From: Mayfieldus sp963772265
GTDB taxonomy: Bacteria; Actinomycetota; Thermoleophilia; Solirubrobacterales; 70-9
Assembly: GCA_963772265.1 (NCBI GenBank)
Contig: CAVYWS010000009.1
Coordinates: 206,416 to 270,415, forward strand
Reading direction: 5' to 3'
Length of the DNA: 64,000 nt
Shown here piece by piece: positions 1 to 9,311 of the stretch (the first letter of the stretch is position 1; every line of letters starts with the position of its first letter). The translations under genes and the position numbers were made by a program. Under the pieces are notes generated by a model. That model did no database searches, had not been told where the DNA came from, and saw nothing but the letters and a program-made list of their open reading frames with translations.

Positions 1-743
1 GGTTGTTGTCGATCCGCAGCGCGGTCACGCGCGGGTCGTGGACGAGGGTCTGGACGAGCAGCTCGCGGCCGTCGCCGTCGATGCAGCGGGCCTCGAGGCG
101 CTGCGGCCAGAAGACCTCGATCGGGAACGGCGGCTCGCGGTTGCACTCATAGGCGTGGTACATCGTTATCGCACCGACGCCGGACCCGAAGAAGACCTGG
201 TGCGCCCGGCGCTCGACCAGGCGCGTGAACGGGGTCCCGGCACCGAACGGGGTCTCGGCGCTCTCGTGCCCGGCGACCAGAGCCTCGGCGCCAGGCCCGC
301 GGGCGCTCACCGAGTGGGTCGGATGCAGGCTCCGGGCGGCGCCCGGGGAGGTACGCAGGCGCTCGCTGATCGCGCCCATCCGCGAGGGCGTGTTGCGGAG
401 GTCGAACACGGCGCCGGCGCGCAGGTGGTCGAGCGCCGGACCGGCGAGCGGGAACGCCGGCATCGCGATCAGCCCGCCGGTTCCGACCACGCCCTCCAGC
501 GCCTCCAGCACCGCCGCGGGACCGCCCTCGATCGTCCCGAAGGCCGACATCTGGGCCTGGAAGAAGACCGCGTCGCCCTCCCCCACCCCGGCCTCGCGCA
601 GGGCGGCCTCGATCTGCCTCACGGTCGACATGCACCGGGCGCAGGCGCTCACGGGCCCGGTAGCGGGTGCTGCGGTAGCGCTTGCGCGCCGCCCGCATGC
701 CGTCGAGCACGGGCCTGGGGAGGCGCCGCAGGAGCTTGCGCAT
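1..743 (-). CDS. AAC(3)-family N-acetyltransferase (C-terminus beyond window, frameshifted)
   Basis: The reading starts with ATG at 743 (MRKLLRRLPRPVLDGMRAAR) and, after a frame break near 640, continues with the hallmarks of the aminoglycoside 3-N-acetyltransferase fold: a segment reading NTPSRMGAISERLRTSPGA, then SLHPTHSVSARGP, then TPFGAGTPFTRLVER. Members use acetyl-CoA to acetylate an amine; many chromosomal members have no proven antibiotic substrate, so resistance should not be assumed. The conserved His of the HPTHS motif is present. The C-terminal end lies beyond position 1. The start is 25 bp downstream of the EAL gene stop on the same strand, so the two are probably co-transcribed. 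The family call is firm; the substrate is unknown. Confidence 0.7.
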
Positions 744-768
744 GCCCCAAGGCTAGAGGCCTTGGCGG

Positions 769-1623
769 CTACTCGACCGCGGCGGCGGGCTCTACGTCGC
801 GCGGGCTCCTCGAGGTCGAGCTCGCGCGGGCGGCCGATGAAGAAGCCCTGCGCGTAGTCGACGCCGAGCCGCTTGAGCAGCTCGAGCGTCAGCCCGTCCT
901 CGACTCCGACCGCGGCGGTCTTGCGGCCCAGCTTCCCGGCAAGGTCGACGATGCAGCCCATCACGTGGTAGTCGTCGAGGCTGCGGGGCAGGTCACCGAC
1001 GAACTCGCGGCCGACCTTGATGATCTGGACCGGAAGGTGCTTGACGAACTGAAGCGAGCCGAAGCCGACGCCGAACTCGTCGACCGCCAGGTCGCAGCCG
1101 ATGTGGGTCAGCCGTGCGGCCAGGGTCTTGGCGGCCTCGATGTCGGTGCCGGCGCTGTTCTCGGAGATCTCGAAGGTGAGGCAGTTCGGGTCGACGCCGC
1201 CGGCGACGGCGCCCTCGACGCGCTCGATCAGCCCCGGGTTGCCGAGCGAGTGGGCGGAGAGGTTGATCGAGACCTTGCGGCCGCGGCCGGCGACCTCGAT
1301 CCCCTTGACGACCATGAAGGAGTCGATCTCCGCGGACGAGGCCGAAGGCCTCCGCGGTGGGCAGGAAGGCGAACGGCGCCACGAGCTGGCCGTCCGGCGT
1401 CCGCATCCGGACCAGCAGCTCCTCGCTGGCAACGGCGCCGGTCCTCAGGTCCTGGATCGGCTGCGAGAAGACGACGAACCCGTCGCCCTCGCAGGGCCGC
1501 GCGGACCTCCTCGACCGAGAAGTCCCGCTGTTCGGCAGGCTGGGACTCAGCGGTCCTGGCCGCCGGGTGTGGTGTTGACTTCCATCTGCTGCGATTTATC
1601 GTCATTCGGCCAGGCACAAGCAA
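769..1623 (-). CDS. Degenerate EAL-domain protein (c-di-GMP phosphodiesterase fold), frameshifted
   Basis: Read across breaks near 1500, 1340 and 800, this encodes a stand-alone EAL domain of about 280 residues. The start at 1623 is the furthest plausible one and is uncertain. Visible motifs in order: FSQPIQDLRTG, SEELLVRM (the EAL/ExLVR position), VSINLSAHSL, FEISEN, CDLAVDEFGVGFGSLQF, IIKVGREFV, TAAVGVEDG and VDYAQGFFIGRP. The first Glu, the Asn, the FEISEN Glu, the Lys and the late Gln are kept. The second Asp of DDFG is Glu, the Asp of KID is Gly, and the Glu of the AEGVE motif is Val. Those are metal-site residues in active EAL enzymes, so the protein may bind c-di-GMP rather than cleave it. 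It ends in VEPAAAVE just before the acetyltransferase gene. Confidence 0.75.
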
Positions 1624-1701
1624 GCAGGGAGAGCAGACGCCCAGAAACTCGCGATTCGGGCCTGGACGGATGTATCAGCGGCTCGCGGCGCAGCCGTTGA
1701 C

Positions 1702-3513
1702 TCAGGCGTAGAGGCTCTCGATCTCGGCCTCGTACTTCTCGACGATCGGCCTACGCTTCAGCTTCATCGTCGGGGTCAGTTCGACGCCTCCGGGCAGCCA
1801 CTCCTCGGGGAGGACCCGGAACTTCTTGATCTGCTCGACCCGCGACATCTGCGAGTTCGCCTCGTCGACTCCCTCCTGAACCGCGGCGAGCAGCCTCTCG
1901 TCGGAGGCCAGCTCGGCGAGGCCGACGCCCTCGAGCCCGTTGTTGCGCGGCCCAGCTCGGCGCGTAGTCGGGGTCGAGGACGATCAGCGCCACGTTGTAG
2001 GGGCGCCCGTCGCCGATCGCGATGCACTGGCCGATCAGCGGCGTCGCCGCCTTCAGCTTCGACTCGATGTTGGCCGGCGACATGTTCTTGCCCGCCGCGT
2101 TGATGATCAGCTCCTTCTTGCGGTCGATGATCCGTCAGGTAGCCGTCCTCGTCGAGCTCGCCGATGTCGCCGGTCGCAAGCCAGCCGTCGGCGTCGATCG
2201 CCTCGGCGGTCTTCTCGGGCAGGTTGCGGTAGCCGGGCATCACCGAGTCGCCCTTGACCAGCACCTCGCCGTCCTCGGCGAGCTTGATCTCGACTCCCGG
2301 CCACCGGCGGGCCGACGGTTCCGAGCTTCACCCTGCCCGGCTGGTTGCAGGTCGCGACGCCGCAGGTCTCCGACATCCCCCACAGCTCGCCGACCGGGAT
2401 CCCGATCGCGTGGAAGAACTCGAGGACCTCGAGCGGAGTCGGGGCGGCGCCGACGTTGACCGCGACCGCCTCGTCGAGCCCGAGCGCCTTGCGCAGGGCC
2501 GAGAACATCTCCTCGTCGGCCTTGGCGGCGGCCGCGGCGATCTGCTCCGGCACCTCCTCCCCCGCCTGCTCGGCCCGCAGCTTCGCCAGCGCCGCGTCGA
2601 GCCCCTTCTGGGCGGGCTCGCGCTGCTCGGCGGGCAGCTTGGCGAAGTTGGCCTCCAGCCCGGCCTTGAGCTTCTCGAAGATCCGCGGCACGGCGAAGAA
2701 CCAGGTCGGCCGGACCTGGGGCAGGAACTCGCCGATCTTGCGCGGGTCGGGGCAGATGTGGATCGAGAGCCCGCGGATCACCGGCAGGTAGTAGTGGGCG
2801 CCGCGCTCGGCGATGTGCGCGGCGGGAAGCCAGGAGATCACCTTGCCGCCGCGCTCGGGAAGCGCGATCGTGTCCTCGACGCTGCCGGTCAGCGACATCA
2901 GGTTGCGATGGGTGAGCTGGACCCCCTTCGGCGGGCCGGTGGTGCCGGAGGTGTAGATCAGCGTCAGCAGGTCGTCGAGGCCCGACCTCGCGCCGAGACG
3001 CGGCCGGGATCGAAGTCCGGGTCGGCGCTCTCGATCTCCTCCAGGGTCGCGGTGCCGCCCTCGCCGTCGACGACGATCAGGTGCTCGATCTCCGGCAGGT
3101 CCTTGCGCGCCTCTTCGAACTGCTCCAGGAACGCGGTCTCGACGATCGCCGACCTTGGCGCCGGCGTCGCCGACCGCGTAGGCGATCTGCTCCGGCGAGG
3201 AGGTCTGGTAGATCGAGAACGGAACCGCGCCCAGGGAGACCGCGGCGAGGTCGCAGGGGATGAACTCGGGGCGGTTGTTGAGCATGATCGCCACCGTGTC
3301 GCCCTTGCCGACCCCGAGGCCGGCGAGGCCGCCGGCGATCGCGTCGACGCGCCGCGCAGCTCGTTCCAGCTGATCGAGTAGTCCGGCGCCGTGATCGCGA
3401 CGTCGTCGCCGAGCCGCTCGACGGTCGCCAGGAATGCCTCGTAGAGGTTGTTCGCGGGCGGCTCCGTTGCCGGCACCGCCGCTCGCGTAGCGCTCGGCAG
3501 TGCTGACTTCCAT
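1702..3513 (-). CDS. Long-chain fatty-acid-CoA ligase (AMP-binding, FadD15-like), frameshifted
   Basis: This enzyme activates fatty acids to acyl-CoA via an acyl-adenylate. The span equals about 604 codons, usual for the family, but at least four single-base breaks interrupt it (around 3440, 3150, 2296 and 2132). Recognisable in order: NLYEAFLATVERLGDD and the N-terminal AMP-binding region; LTLIYTSGTTGPPKGVQLTH (ATP/AMP P-loop); SWLPAAHIAERG; GELWGMSETCGVAT; GWLATGDIGELDEDGYL; IIDRKKELIINAAGKNMSP; and the catalytic-Lys tail near TMKLKRRPIVEKYEAEIE. Removing one extra G at 2132 and one at 2296 restores the frame exactly at conserved motifs, which points to sequence error rather than decay. The ATG at 3513 follows an AGAGG-like ribosome site. 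It diverges from the Crp/Fnr gene. Confidence 0.9.
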
Positions 3514-3614
3514 GCCTCTCCTCGTGCGAAACGCTACCGCACGCGGCCGGGTGAGGCGAAATCGTCGTGTGAGCGATGTCTTGCCCGGATCCGGCGCGAG
3601 AGTAGGGTCGACCC

Positions 3615-4343
3615 GTGGACCCAGAGGAGAACCTGGCGCGGATTTCCTCTCGCTACGTCGGCGAGCGGATCGCGAGATCGCTCTTCGCCGCAGGGTGCGG
3701 GCGGCGCCTGCGGCTGCGCGGCGGCGACGTGCTGATGTGACGAGCGCCAGCTCGCCGAGGAGGTCTTGCCGTCCTGCTCGGACGGGCCGCGTCAAGATCA
3801 CCGCACACGACCCCCGAGGCGCCGGCGAGGATCGTCCTGACACTTCTGCGGACCGGGCGAGATGATCGGCGAGATGGCCGCGCTCGAGGGCGGGACCGCG
3901 ATCGAGCACGGTCGAGGCGCTCGAGCCGGTCGAGGCGCTGGCGATCTCGGCCGGCAGGTTCCGGACGATGCTCGAGTCGAACACCCGGGCTCGACCGTCG
4001 CGGTGCTCAGCTCGCGCTCAGGCCGCCGCATTCGTCGACGCCGAACCGCAGGCTGGTCGAGTTCGCCGCCGCACAGCACACTCGCGGCCGGGTCGCGTCG
4101 CGCTGCTGGAGCCTCTCGCGAGCGCTACGGCGAGTCGACCACGACGGCGGCGATCCGTCCGATCGGGCTTCCGATCTCGCAGACCGAGCTTGCCGGCATG
4201 GGTGGGCTCGATCGCGGGAGGCATGTGGCGCAAGCGCTGCACACTCCTCGCGCGAGCTCGGCGTCATCGAGACCGAACGTCGCCGGATCGCTGGTCCGCC
4301 GAGCTGTCAAGGAGCTGCAGCCGTCAGGCGGCGAACGACCTGA
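3615..4343 (+). pseudogene. Crp/Fnr-family transcriptional regulator, heavily frameshifted
   Basis: No single frame is open, but joining frames recovers a whole Crp/Fnr protein of about 240 residues. It starts at GTG 3615 (VDPEENLARISSRYVGERIA). A cyclic-nucleotide-binding-type barrel follows (RRLRLRGGDVL, SGRVKITAHDPRG, CGPGEMIGEMAALEGG, VEALEPVEALAISAGRFRTM), and then a helix-turn-helix (IGLPISQTELAGM, ALHT, RELGVIETERRRI). These are textbook motifs in the right order and spacing. At least five shifts are needed, more per kilobase than in neighbouring genes, so it may be decayed rather than merely mis-sequenced. The effector cannot be predicted. It diverges from the acyl-CoA ligase across about 100 bp, so it may have regulated that gene. 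The end at 4343 is approximate. Confidence 0.65.
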
Positions 4344-4775
4344 GCTCGCCGCAGTTCGGATGGCTCGTGGCCAGGGCGACCGGCCGCCGCCGCGCCGTCA
4401 TGGCACGGCGGCCTGGTCGAGGCGACTGCGCCTAACGGTGGTGGAACCGCTCGACGCGACCTGGGCGGCTGCTCGACGTCTGGCGGGCTCGGGGTCGTGC
4501 GCAGGGTCTGGCCGGTGCGGTGGTTGAACGCCTGAGTTGCCTGGGTACCGCGCTCGCCTGCGGCGCACTCGGAATTCGAAGCCGACGCGGGAGTTCGACT
4601 GGGCGGCGGCGTCGAGCCGCGCTGGTCGAGCGTCGCGCGCTGTCGTCGACGGCGATCAAGATCCCGCGGTCAGCGGTGACCGCGGCGGCGGCGGCGATGA
4701 CGCTCGTTGCGGACGCGGTGCCCATAGGCTGAGGCGCGGAAGCCGAAGCGACTCGTTTGCGGTGGCGGTGCTCAT
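4344..4775 (-). other. Stretch without a recognised gene; possible frame-broken CDS from ATG 4775
   Basis: A convincing translation start is present on the minus strand: AAGGAGGGCAT immediately precedes ATG at 4775 (MSTATANESLRL). That frame closes after about 40 residues, and no frame through to 4344 gives a recognisable domain. Ala-rich and Pro/Arg-rich pieces occur in all frames. Given the local density of single-base errors, a real protein of up to about 140 residues may be hidden here. The upstream region carries a palindrome and direct repeat that look like an operator. I cannot assign a function. Confidence 0.3.
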
Positions 4776-4844
4776 ATGCCCTCCTTGCCCTGGTTGCCGA
4801 TGCAGCGAGTCTCGCCGCGGCAAGCCCCGGCGGCTCAACGCGAC

Positions 4845-4877
4845 TTCTGCACACGGCCAGACGTGCAGTTCTGCACA
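4845..4877. promoter_or_regulatory. Candidate operator: two TTCTGCACA direct repeats and a GTGCAG-TT-CTGCAC palindrome
   Basis: TTCTGCACA occurs at 4845-4853 and again at 4869-4877. The second copy forms part of a perfect 6+2+6 palindrome at 4863-4876. It lies 70-100 bp upstream of the ATG at 4775, in the gap after the rseP stop. The regulator is unknown, and the site does not match the Crp consensus. Confidence 0.35.
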
Positions 4878-4916
4878 AAGCGCGCGCCGGCGGCCCACGC
4901 CGGCGGCGCTCGGCGA

Positions 4917-6131
4917 CTATCTGACGTTGAAGCCTTCGCCGGTGAGGCGGCCGATGTCGTTCGTGAAGCCGATCACGAACAGCATGATCACGAGCACGAA
5001 GCCGACCGCGCTGGCGCGCTCCATGACGCTGAACGGGACCCGCGACCCGCGCAGCTTCTCGACCAGGCTCCAGAAGATGTGGCCGCCGTCGAGCGGCAGG
5101 AACGGGAAGAGGTTGATGATCCCCAGCGAGAGGCTGACCACCGCCAGCAGGACCAGCGCCTCGCGGGCGCCGAAGCCGATGGTCTGGTGGGCCACGTCGG
5201 ACACGCCGACGATGCCCGAGACCTGCTTGCGCTGCTCGGGCTCGAAGATCTGGGCGATCGACGCCGACCGTCTTGCTGGTCACCAGCCACATGAAGTCCG
5301 CCGAGCGCTTCGCCGCCCCGGCGACGTCGAGGTTCGCCGGTGAGGAGCCGTAGGAGAACCCGATCCGGGCCCGCTTCACCGCGGCGTCGTAGCGCGGCGT
5401 TATCGACAGCGTCCTCACGGTTGCCGTCGCGGTCGATCGTCAGCTTGACCGGGGTCTTGGCCGGGCAGCCGTCGGTCTGCTTGCCGGGGCACTTGTGGGC
5501 GCGCGACCAGGTTGGCGAAACTGGGCGAGGCGGTCCTCGGCGCCGGCGTCGGGGAACCGCTTGCCGTCGACCGCGAGCATCTTGTCGCCCGCGCTGAAGG
5601 TGCGCCGCGGCCGGGCTGCCCGGCTCGATGTGGCCGACCGCTGGCGTTGACGTCCCGGGCTCCGAAGGCGAGCACGAAGAGCAGCACGAAGGCGAGCACG
5701 ATGTTGACCGCGGGTCCGGCGCGCGATCACCACGATCCGCTTCCAGACCGGCTGGTTGTAGTAGGCGCGCTCGAGCACTCGGGCGGCAGCGGCTCGGAGC
5801 CGCCGCCGCCCGGCGGCGTCTGCGGCGCTCGGTCGGCGCCCTCGATCGCCGTCAGCAGGCCCTGGGGCGTGCGCTCCTCCTCCGCCGCGCCCGCCGCCGC
5901 GCGTGGCTCGAGCTCCTCGGGGTTCATCCCGGTGATCTTCACGAAGCCCCCGAGCGGGATCGCCCCGATCCCGTACTCGGTCTCGCCGATTCGCTTCGAG
6001 ACCAGCTTCGGCGGGAAGAAGAGAAAGAAGCGCTCGACCCGCATCCCGACCGCCTTCGCGGCGACGAAGTGGCCGCCCTCGTGGAGGATGACCAGCAGGC
6101 AGAAGCCGAGGATGACCAGGACCCAGCTCAT
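4917..6131 (-). CDS. rseP: Site-2 metalloprotease RseP, frameshifted
   Basis: Integral-membrane zinc protease that performs the second, intramembrane cut in regulated intramembrane proteolysis, typically of anti-sigma factors. The N-terminal first TM helix carries the zinc motif HEGGH (VILHEGGHFVAAKAVGM). Then come the conserved YGIGAIPLGGFVKITGM segment, a PDZ-type middle section, and a C-terminal NLFPFLPLDGGHIFW with the third metal ligand (LDG motif), followed by two TM helices ending at GEGFNVR. Frame breaks near 5740, 5620, 5510 and 5262 interrupt it; removing one extra G at 5262 restores frame. Its ATG overlaps the dxr stop (ATGA), giving the conserved dxr-rseP pair. Confidence 0.93.
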
Positions 6132-7279
6132 GCCGGCGCCAGCTCCTCGACCAGGCCGGCGGAGCGCCTCCGCGCCTCCTCGTCGACCGCGAACAGGTCC
6201 TCGAAGTGCGGTCAGCGGCTGCGCCGGCATCTCGTCGAGCACGCGCTCGACCACCTCGGCGATCCCGGTGAACGGCAAGCCGGCCCTCCAGGAAGGCCGC
6301 GACGGCGACCTCGTCGGCGGCGTTGAGCACGCAGGGGGCGGTGCCGCCCGCCTCACCCGCCTCGCGCGCCAGCCGCAGGCAGGGGAAGGCGTCGAGGTCG
6401 GGGGGCTCGAAGGTCAGCTCGCCGATCGCCGCCAGGTCCAGCGCCGGCGCCTCGACGTCGGCGCGCTCGGGGAAGTGCAGGGCGTAGGAGATCGGCACCC
6501 GCATGTCGGGGTAGCCGAGGTGGGCAAGCGAGGCGCCGTCGTTGAGGTGGACCAGGGAGTGGACGATCGACTGCGGGTGGACGACGACGTCGATGCGCTC
6601 GTAGGGCACCCCGAAGAGGTGGTGGGCCTCGATCATCTCGAAGCCCTTGTTCATCAGGGTCGCCGAGTCGATCGTGATCCGCCCGCCCATGTCCCAGGTC
6701 GGGTGGGCGAGCGCCTCCTCGCGGGTGACCGCGTCGAGGTCGCGTGCGGCCGCGGAACGGCCCACCGGAGGCGGTGAGCACCAGGCGCTCGACCGTCCCC
6801 GGCGGCTCGGCGCCGATCAGCTGGAACAGGGCCGAGTGCTCGGAGTCGACCGGGAGCAGCCGCGCGTCGGTCGCCTCGGCCAGCGCGATCACCAGCTCGC
6901 CGCCGATCACCAGGCTCTCCTTGTTGGCCAGGGCGACGTCGATTCCCTCCGAGAGGGCGACGATCGTCGGCCCGAGCCCGGCCGCGCCGACGATCCCGTT
7001 GAGGACGAGGTCGGCGCCCGAGGAGGCGATCAGCTCGCGGATCGCCCTCCTCGCCGGCGAGCACCTTGCCCGCTCCACGCTCCGCTTCGCCTGCTCGGCG
7101 GCGTCTGGATCGGCGAAGGCGACGGCCGGGACGCCGTGCTCGCGCGCCTGCTCGAGCGTCGGCTCCCAGCTCGAGCCGGCGGCCAGCCCGACGACTGAGA
7201 GCCCGTCGCTGGCGGCGACGATCTCCAGCGCCTGGGTGCCGATCGAGCCCGTGCAGCCGAGGATCAAGATCTTCTTCAT
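6128..7279 (-). CDS. dxr: 1-deoxy-D-xylulose 5-phosphate reductoisomerase, frameshifted
   Basis: Second enzyme of the MEP isoprenoid pathway; it converts DXP to MEP with NADPH and a divalent metal. The N-terminal ILGCTGSIGTQALEIVAA is the NADPH-binding start, ALANKESLVIGGELV and LLPVDSEHSALFQLIGAE are the catalytic signatures, and TLMNKGFEMIEAHHLFGV the third. The span is 384 codons, normal for the family, with breaks near 7050, 6760, 6290 and 6215. The C-terminal helix (FEDLFAVDEEARRR) is in place. The gene overlaps rseP by four bases. In most actinobacteria cdsA lies directly upstream; here a SprT-like gene and a 4.5-kb accessory segment intervene. Confidence 0.94.
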
Positions 7280-7797
7280 CCGGAAGGGTAGATAGGGTCC
7301 CGGGGCGGCGGGTTCAGGCGGCGTCGAGCGCCAGCTGGCCGGGGTGCAGACGGGCGGCCGCCCGACGTCGTTTCTCGAACGGCTCCGGCGTATGCGCCAT
7401 GGATCGAGCTGCTGCTCGGCGCCAGGTCGATGCCGTAGGCCTGGCGCATCGCCTCGGACAGCGTCCGGCTGAAGACCGGCCCGTGCCAGGCGTTGCCTCG
7501 GCGCCCGACCGCGATGTGGACCAGCTCGTGAAGCAGGGTCTCGAGCGCGTCGCCGGGGCGGATCCCGGGATAGGCGGTGACCGAGATCCGCCGCTCGCCG
7601 GGGACCGCGAAGCCGAGGTTGCGACGCGGGCGGGCCGAGGCGCGGCGGACCGTCAGCGAGGGAGGGCTCTGGGCCAGCTCCCCGGAGGCGCCGCCGAACA
7701 GCGGCAGCGCGCAGAGCCGCGCCATCTCCTCCTCCAGGTCCACCCCCGCGACCTCGTAGTAGCCCGCGGGTCGCCTTCGCCGCTTTGCCGCCGCCAT
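7276..7797 (-). CDS. SprT-like zinc metallopeptidase domain protein
   Basis: A 173-residue protein with LLHELVHIAVGRRGNAWHGP near residue 90: HExxH plus a third His 12 residues on, the arrangement of SprT/Spartan-like and WLM-type metallopeptidases. The N-terminus is basic. The substrate is unknown; eukaryotic Spartan cuts DNA-protein crosslinks, but bacterial SprT-like proteins are mostly uncharacterised. The last 30 residues are Pro/Arg-rich and run four bases into dxr. A one-base shift near 7390 would instead give the tail PFEKRRRAAARLHPGQLALD and a stop at 7314, which looks more natural. It may be transcribed together with dxr. Confidence 0.75.
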   Translation of the reverse strand: MAAAKRRRRPAGYYEVAGVDLEEEMARLCALPLFGGASGELAQSPPSLTVRRASARPRRNLGFAVPGERRISVTAYPGIRPGDALETLLHELVHIAVGRRGNAWHGPVFSRTLSEAMRQAYGIDLAPSSSSIHGAYAGAVRETTSGGRPSAPRPAGARRRLNPPPRDPIYPSG

Positions 7798-7970
7798 CGG
7801 CTGGATCCTGCCGCCCGCGGCGGCGTCAAATTTTGCCTTCAGGCGAAAGCAGAAGCGGCGATCCCCCCGCGTAGGGCCGAGCCCCTGAGGCCCGGGAGCG
7901 ACGAAGGGAAGAACGAAATTTCTCTCCGGCGAGGTCCTTATTCTGGAGGCCGATCATCGCGGGAGGACCT

Positions 7971-8467
7971 ATGGAGACCCACGCACCGAGCGGCCGACCC
8001 AGCAGCGCCGACATCGTCGCCTACTGGTTGATTTACGTGGGTATCTGACGTCCTCAACGGCTCTCTCTGTATTACGCCTTCAAGGAGAAGGTCTTCGACG
8101 ACAACCTGATTGCGCCGGCGCCGATCAAGAAGGAGTTCGCCGGCTCTTTCATCGCCTCGTTTCCCGGCACCAGCCTCGCCTGGGGAATTCTCGGGATCGC
8201 GGAGGGCCTAATCGTTGTCGCATTGGTGATCAGCCTTGTCCGTGGTTAGTTCCTTCCTCAGCGTCGCAAGCCATGGCTGCTGCGAGGGCTGGGTTTCTCG
8301 ATGCTGATTTTCGCAGTACTCACATTCGGCCAGAGCATGACCGCGCAATTCGAGCGTCGCCCAGCTGTACACCTACTTCGCGGCTACCGCGGTGATCATT
8401 GTCTCTGGTCCTCCTGATGCCGCCGTACCGGCCGCTGCGCTGGCTGTCGAGCCTTGTTGGCAGCTGA
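7971..8467 (+). CDS. Predicted four-TM membrane protein, unknown family, frameshifted
   Basis: ATG 7971 follows GGGAGGACCT, a good ribosome site. Joining frames across breaks near 8047, 8355 and 8405 gives about 165 residues with four hydrophobic segments: around DIVAYWLIYVG...LNGLSLYYAF, SLAWGILGIAEGLIVVALVI, GLGFSMLIFAVLTFGQ and LYTYFAATAVIIV. A basic loop (FLPQRRKPWLLRG) sits between the second and third helices, and the tail is MPPYRPLRWLSSLVGS. Hydrophobic pattern and codon use support a real gene. I do not recognise the family. It diverges from the SprT-like gene and lies in the segment separating cdsA from dxr. Confidence 0.55.
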
Positions 8468-8501
8468 ATCGCGAACGCCCTCGTCGAAGGGTGCAGCGGA
8501 T

Positions 8502-9152
8502 TCAGGCGCGAGAGCCCGAGCCCCAGTAGAACGGGCCGGACGTCTGCCGGACCTCGATCGCCCAACCCATTTCCGTCAAGCGCCGCTCCAGCCCGGATGC
8601 CGTGTGGGGGACCTTCACCGCGCGAAAACCGGTCCCGTCCTCGAGGCGCCGTTGGATCGTCGTTGACGAGTCGCCCTCGATCAACTCGTCGGGTGTTCTG
8701 TACCCGTCGTCAGCGAAGAACACCCGCCCTCGCGGAGTGAGGCATTCGGCGACCATCAACCAGAACGCGTCGAAGCGCTTCAGCGGCACGTGTGAAAGCC
8801 AGAAGCCGAAGAAGACCACGTCGAATTGGCGATCCGGCCGCCAGCGAAACAGGTCCGCGTTGACGAAGCCGACCCGGTCGTCCTGCCCGACCTGGCGCGA
8901 TGCCATCGCCAGCATCTCGGGCGATGAGTCGATTGCCGTGACGCTCTGTGCGTGGCGGAGCAACCGCTTCGTCCACTGGCCAGGGCCACAAGCCAACTCA
9001 AGCACGTCCCCGGTCGGACGGAACGAGTCGAGCGCGTCCTCTATCTCGTCGCCGCCGGGGAGATCGAGCGCGCCAGCTTCGTACTCCGGCGCCCGAGCTC
9101 GGTAGTACGAGATCTGTTCCGATAACAAGTCGTCGAGGTCGTCGCCTTTCAC
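8502..9152 (-). CDS. Class I SAM-dependent methyltransferase
   Basis: An intact 216-residue Rossmann methyltransferase. The SAM-binding motif is DVLELACGPGQWTKRLL (residues about 49-65), followed by the acidic loop VTAIDSSPEMLAMA, motif DRVGFVNADLF, and DVVFFGFWLSHVPLKRFDAF. The N-terminus LLSEQISYYRARAPEYE is shared with a second methyltransferase at 62124-62789, so the two are paralogs. The substrate cannot be told from sequence; the family methylates small molecules or is of unknown function. It lies alone on the minus strand in the accessory segment. Confidence 0.85.
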   Translation of the reverse strand: MKGDDLDDLLSEQISYYRARAPEYEAGALDLPGGDEIEDALDSFRPTGDVLELACGPGQWTKRLLRHAQSVTAIDSSPEMLAMASRQVGQDDRVGFVNADLFRWRPDRQFDVVFFGFWLSHVPLKRFDAFWLMVAECLTPRGRVFFADDGYRTPDELIEGDSSTTIQRRLEDGTGFRAVKVPHTASGLERRLTEMGWAIEVRQTSGPFYWGSGSRA

Positions 9153-9311
9153 GACGGAGAATTATCCCGTCCCAGACGCGCAGCCGGTTCTGCTTTGCGC
9201 GAGGAAGGGGCGTAAGCAGCGGTCCCTCGAGAGCCTCGGTGAGTGCTGGGGACACGCTAAGGGGGCGGCCGCGGATGTCGTGCATGGCTATGGAGATAGG
9301 ATTCCCGCCGA

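Noticed and set aside
1..743. Calling the AAC(3)-like gene an aminoglycoside resistance gene
   Set aside because: The family contains many non-resistance members and the protein is partial and frame-broken here; resistance is not supported.
38..1711. A 557-residue plus-strand open frame over the AAC(3) and EAL genes
   Set aside because: Its composition is Arg/Ala/Gly/Asp noise without motifs; the minus strand reads as two recognisable families.
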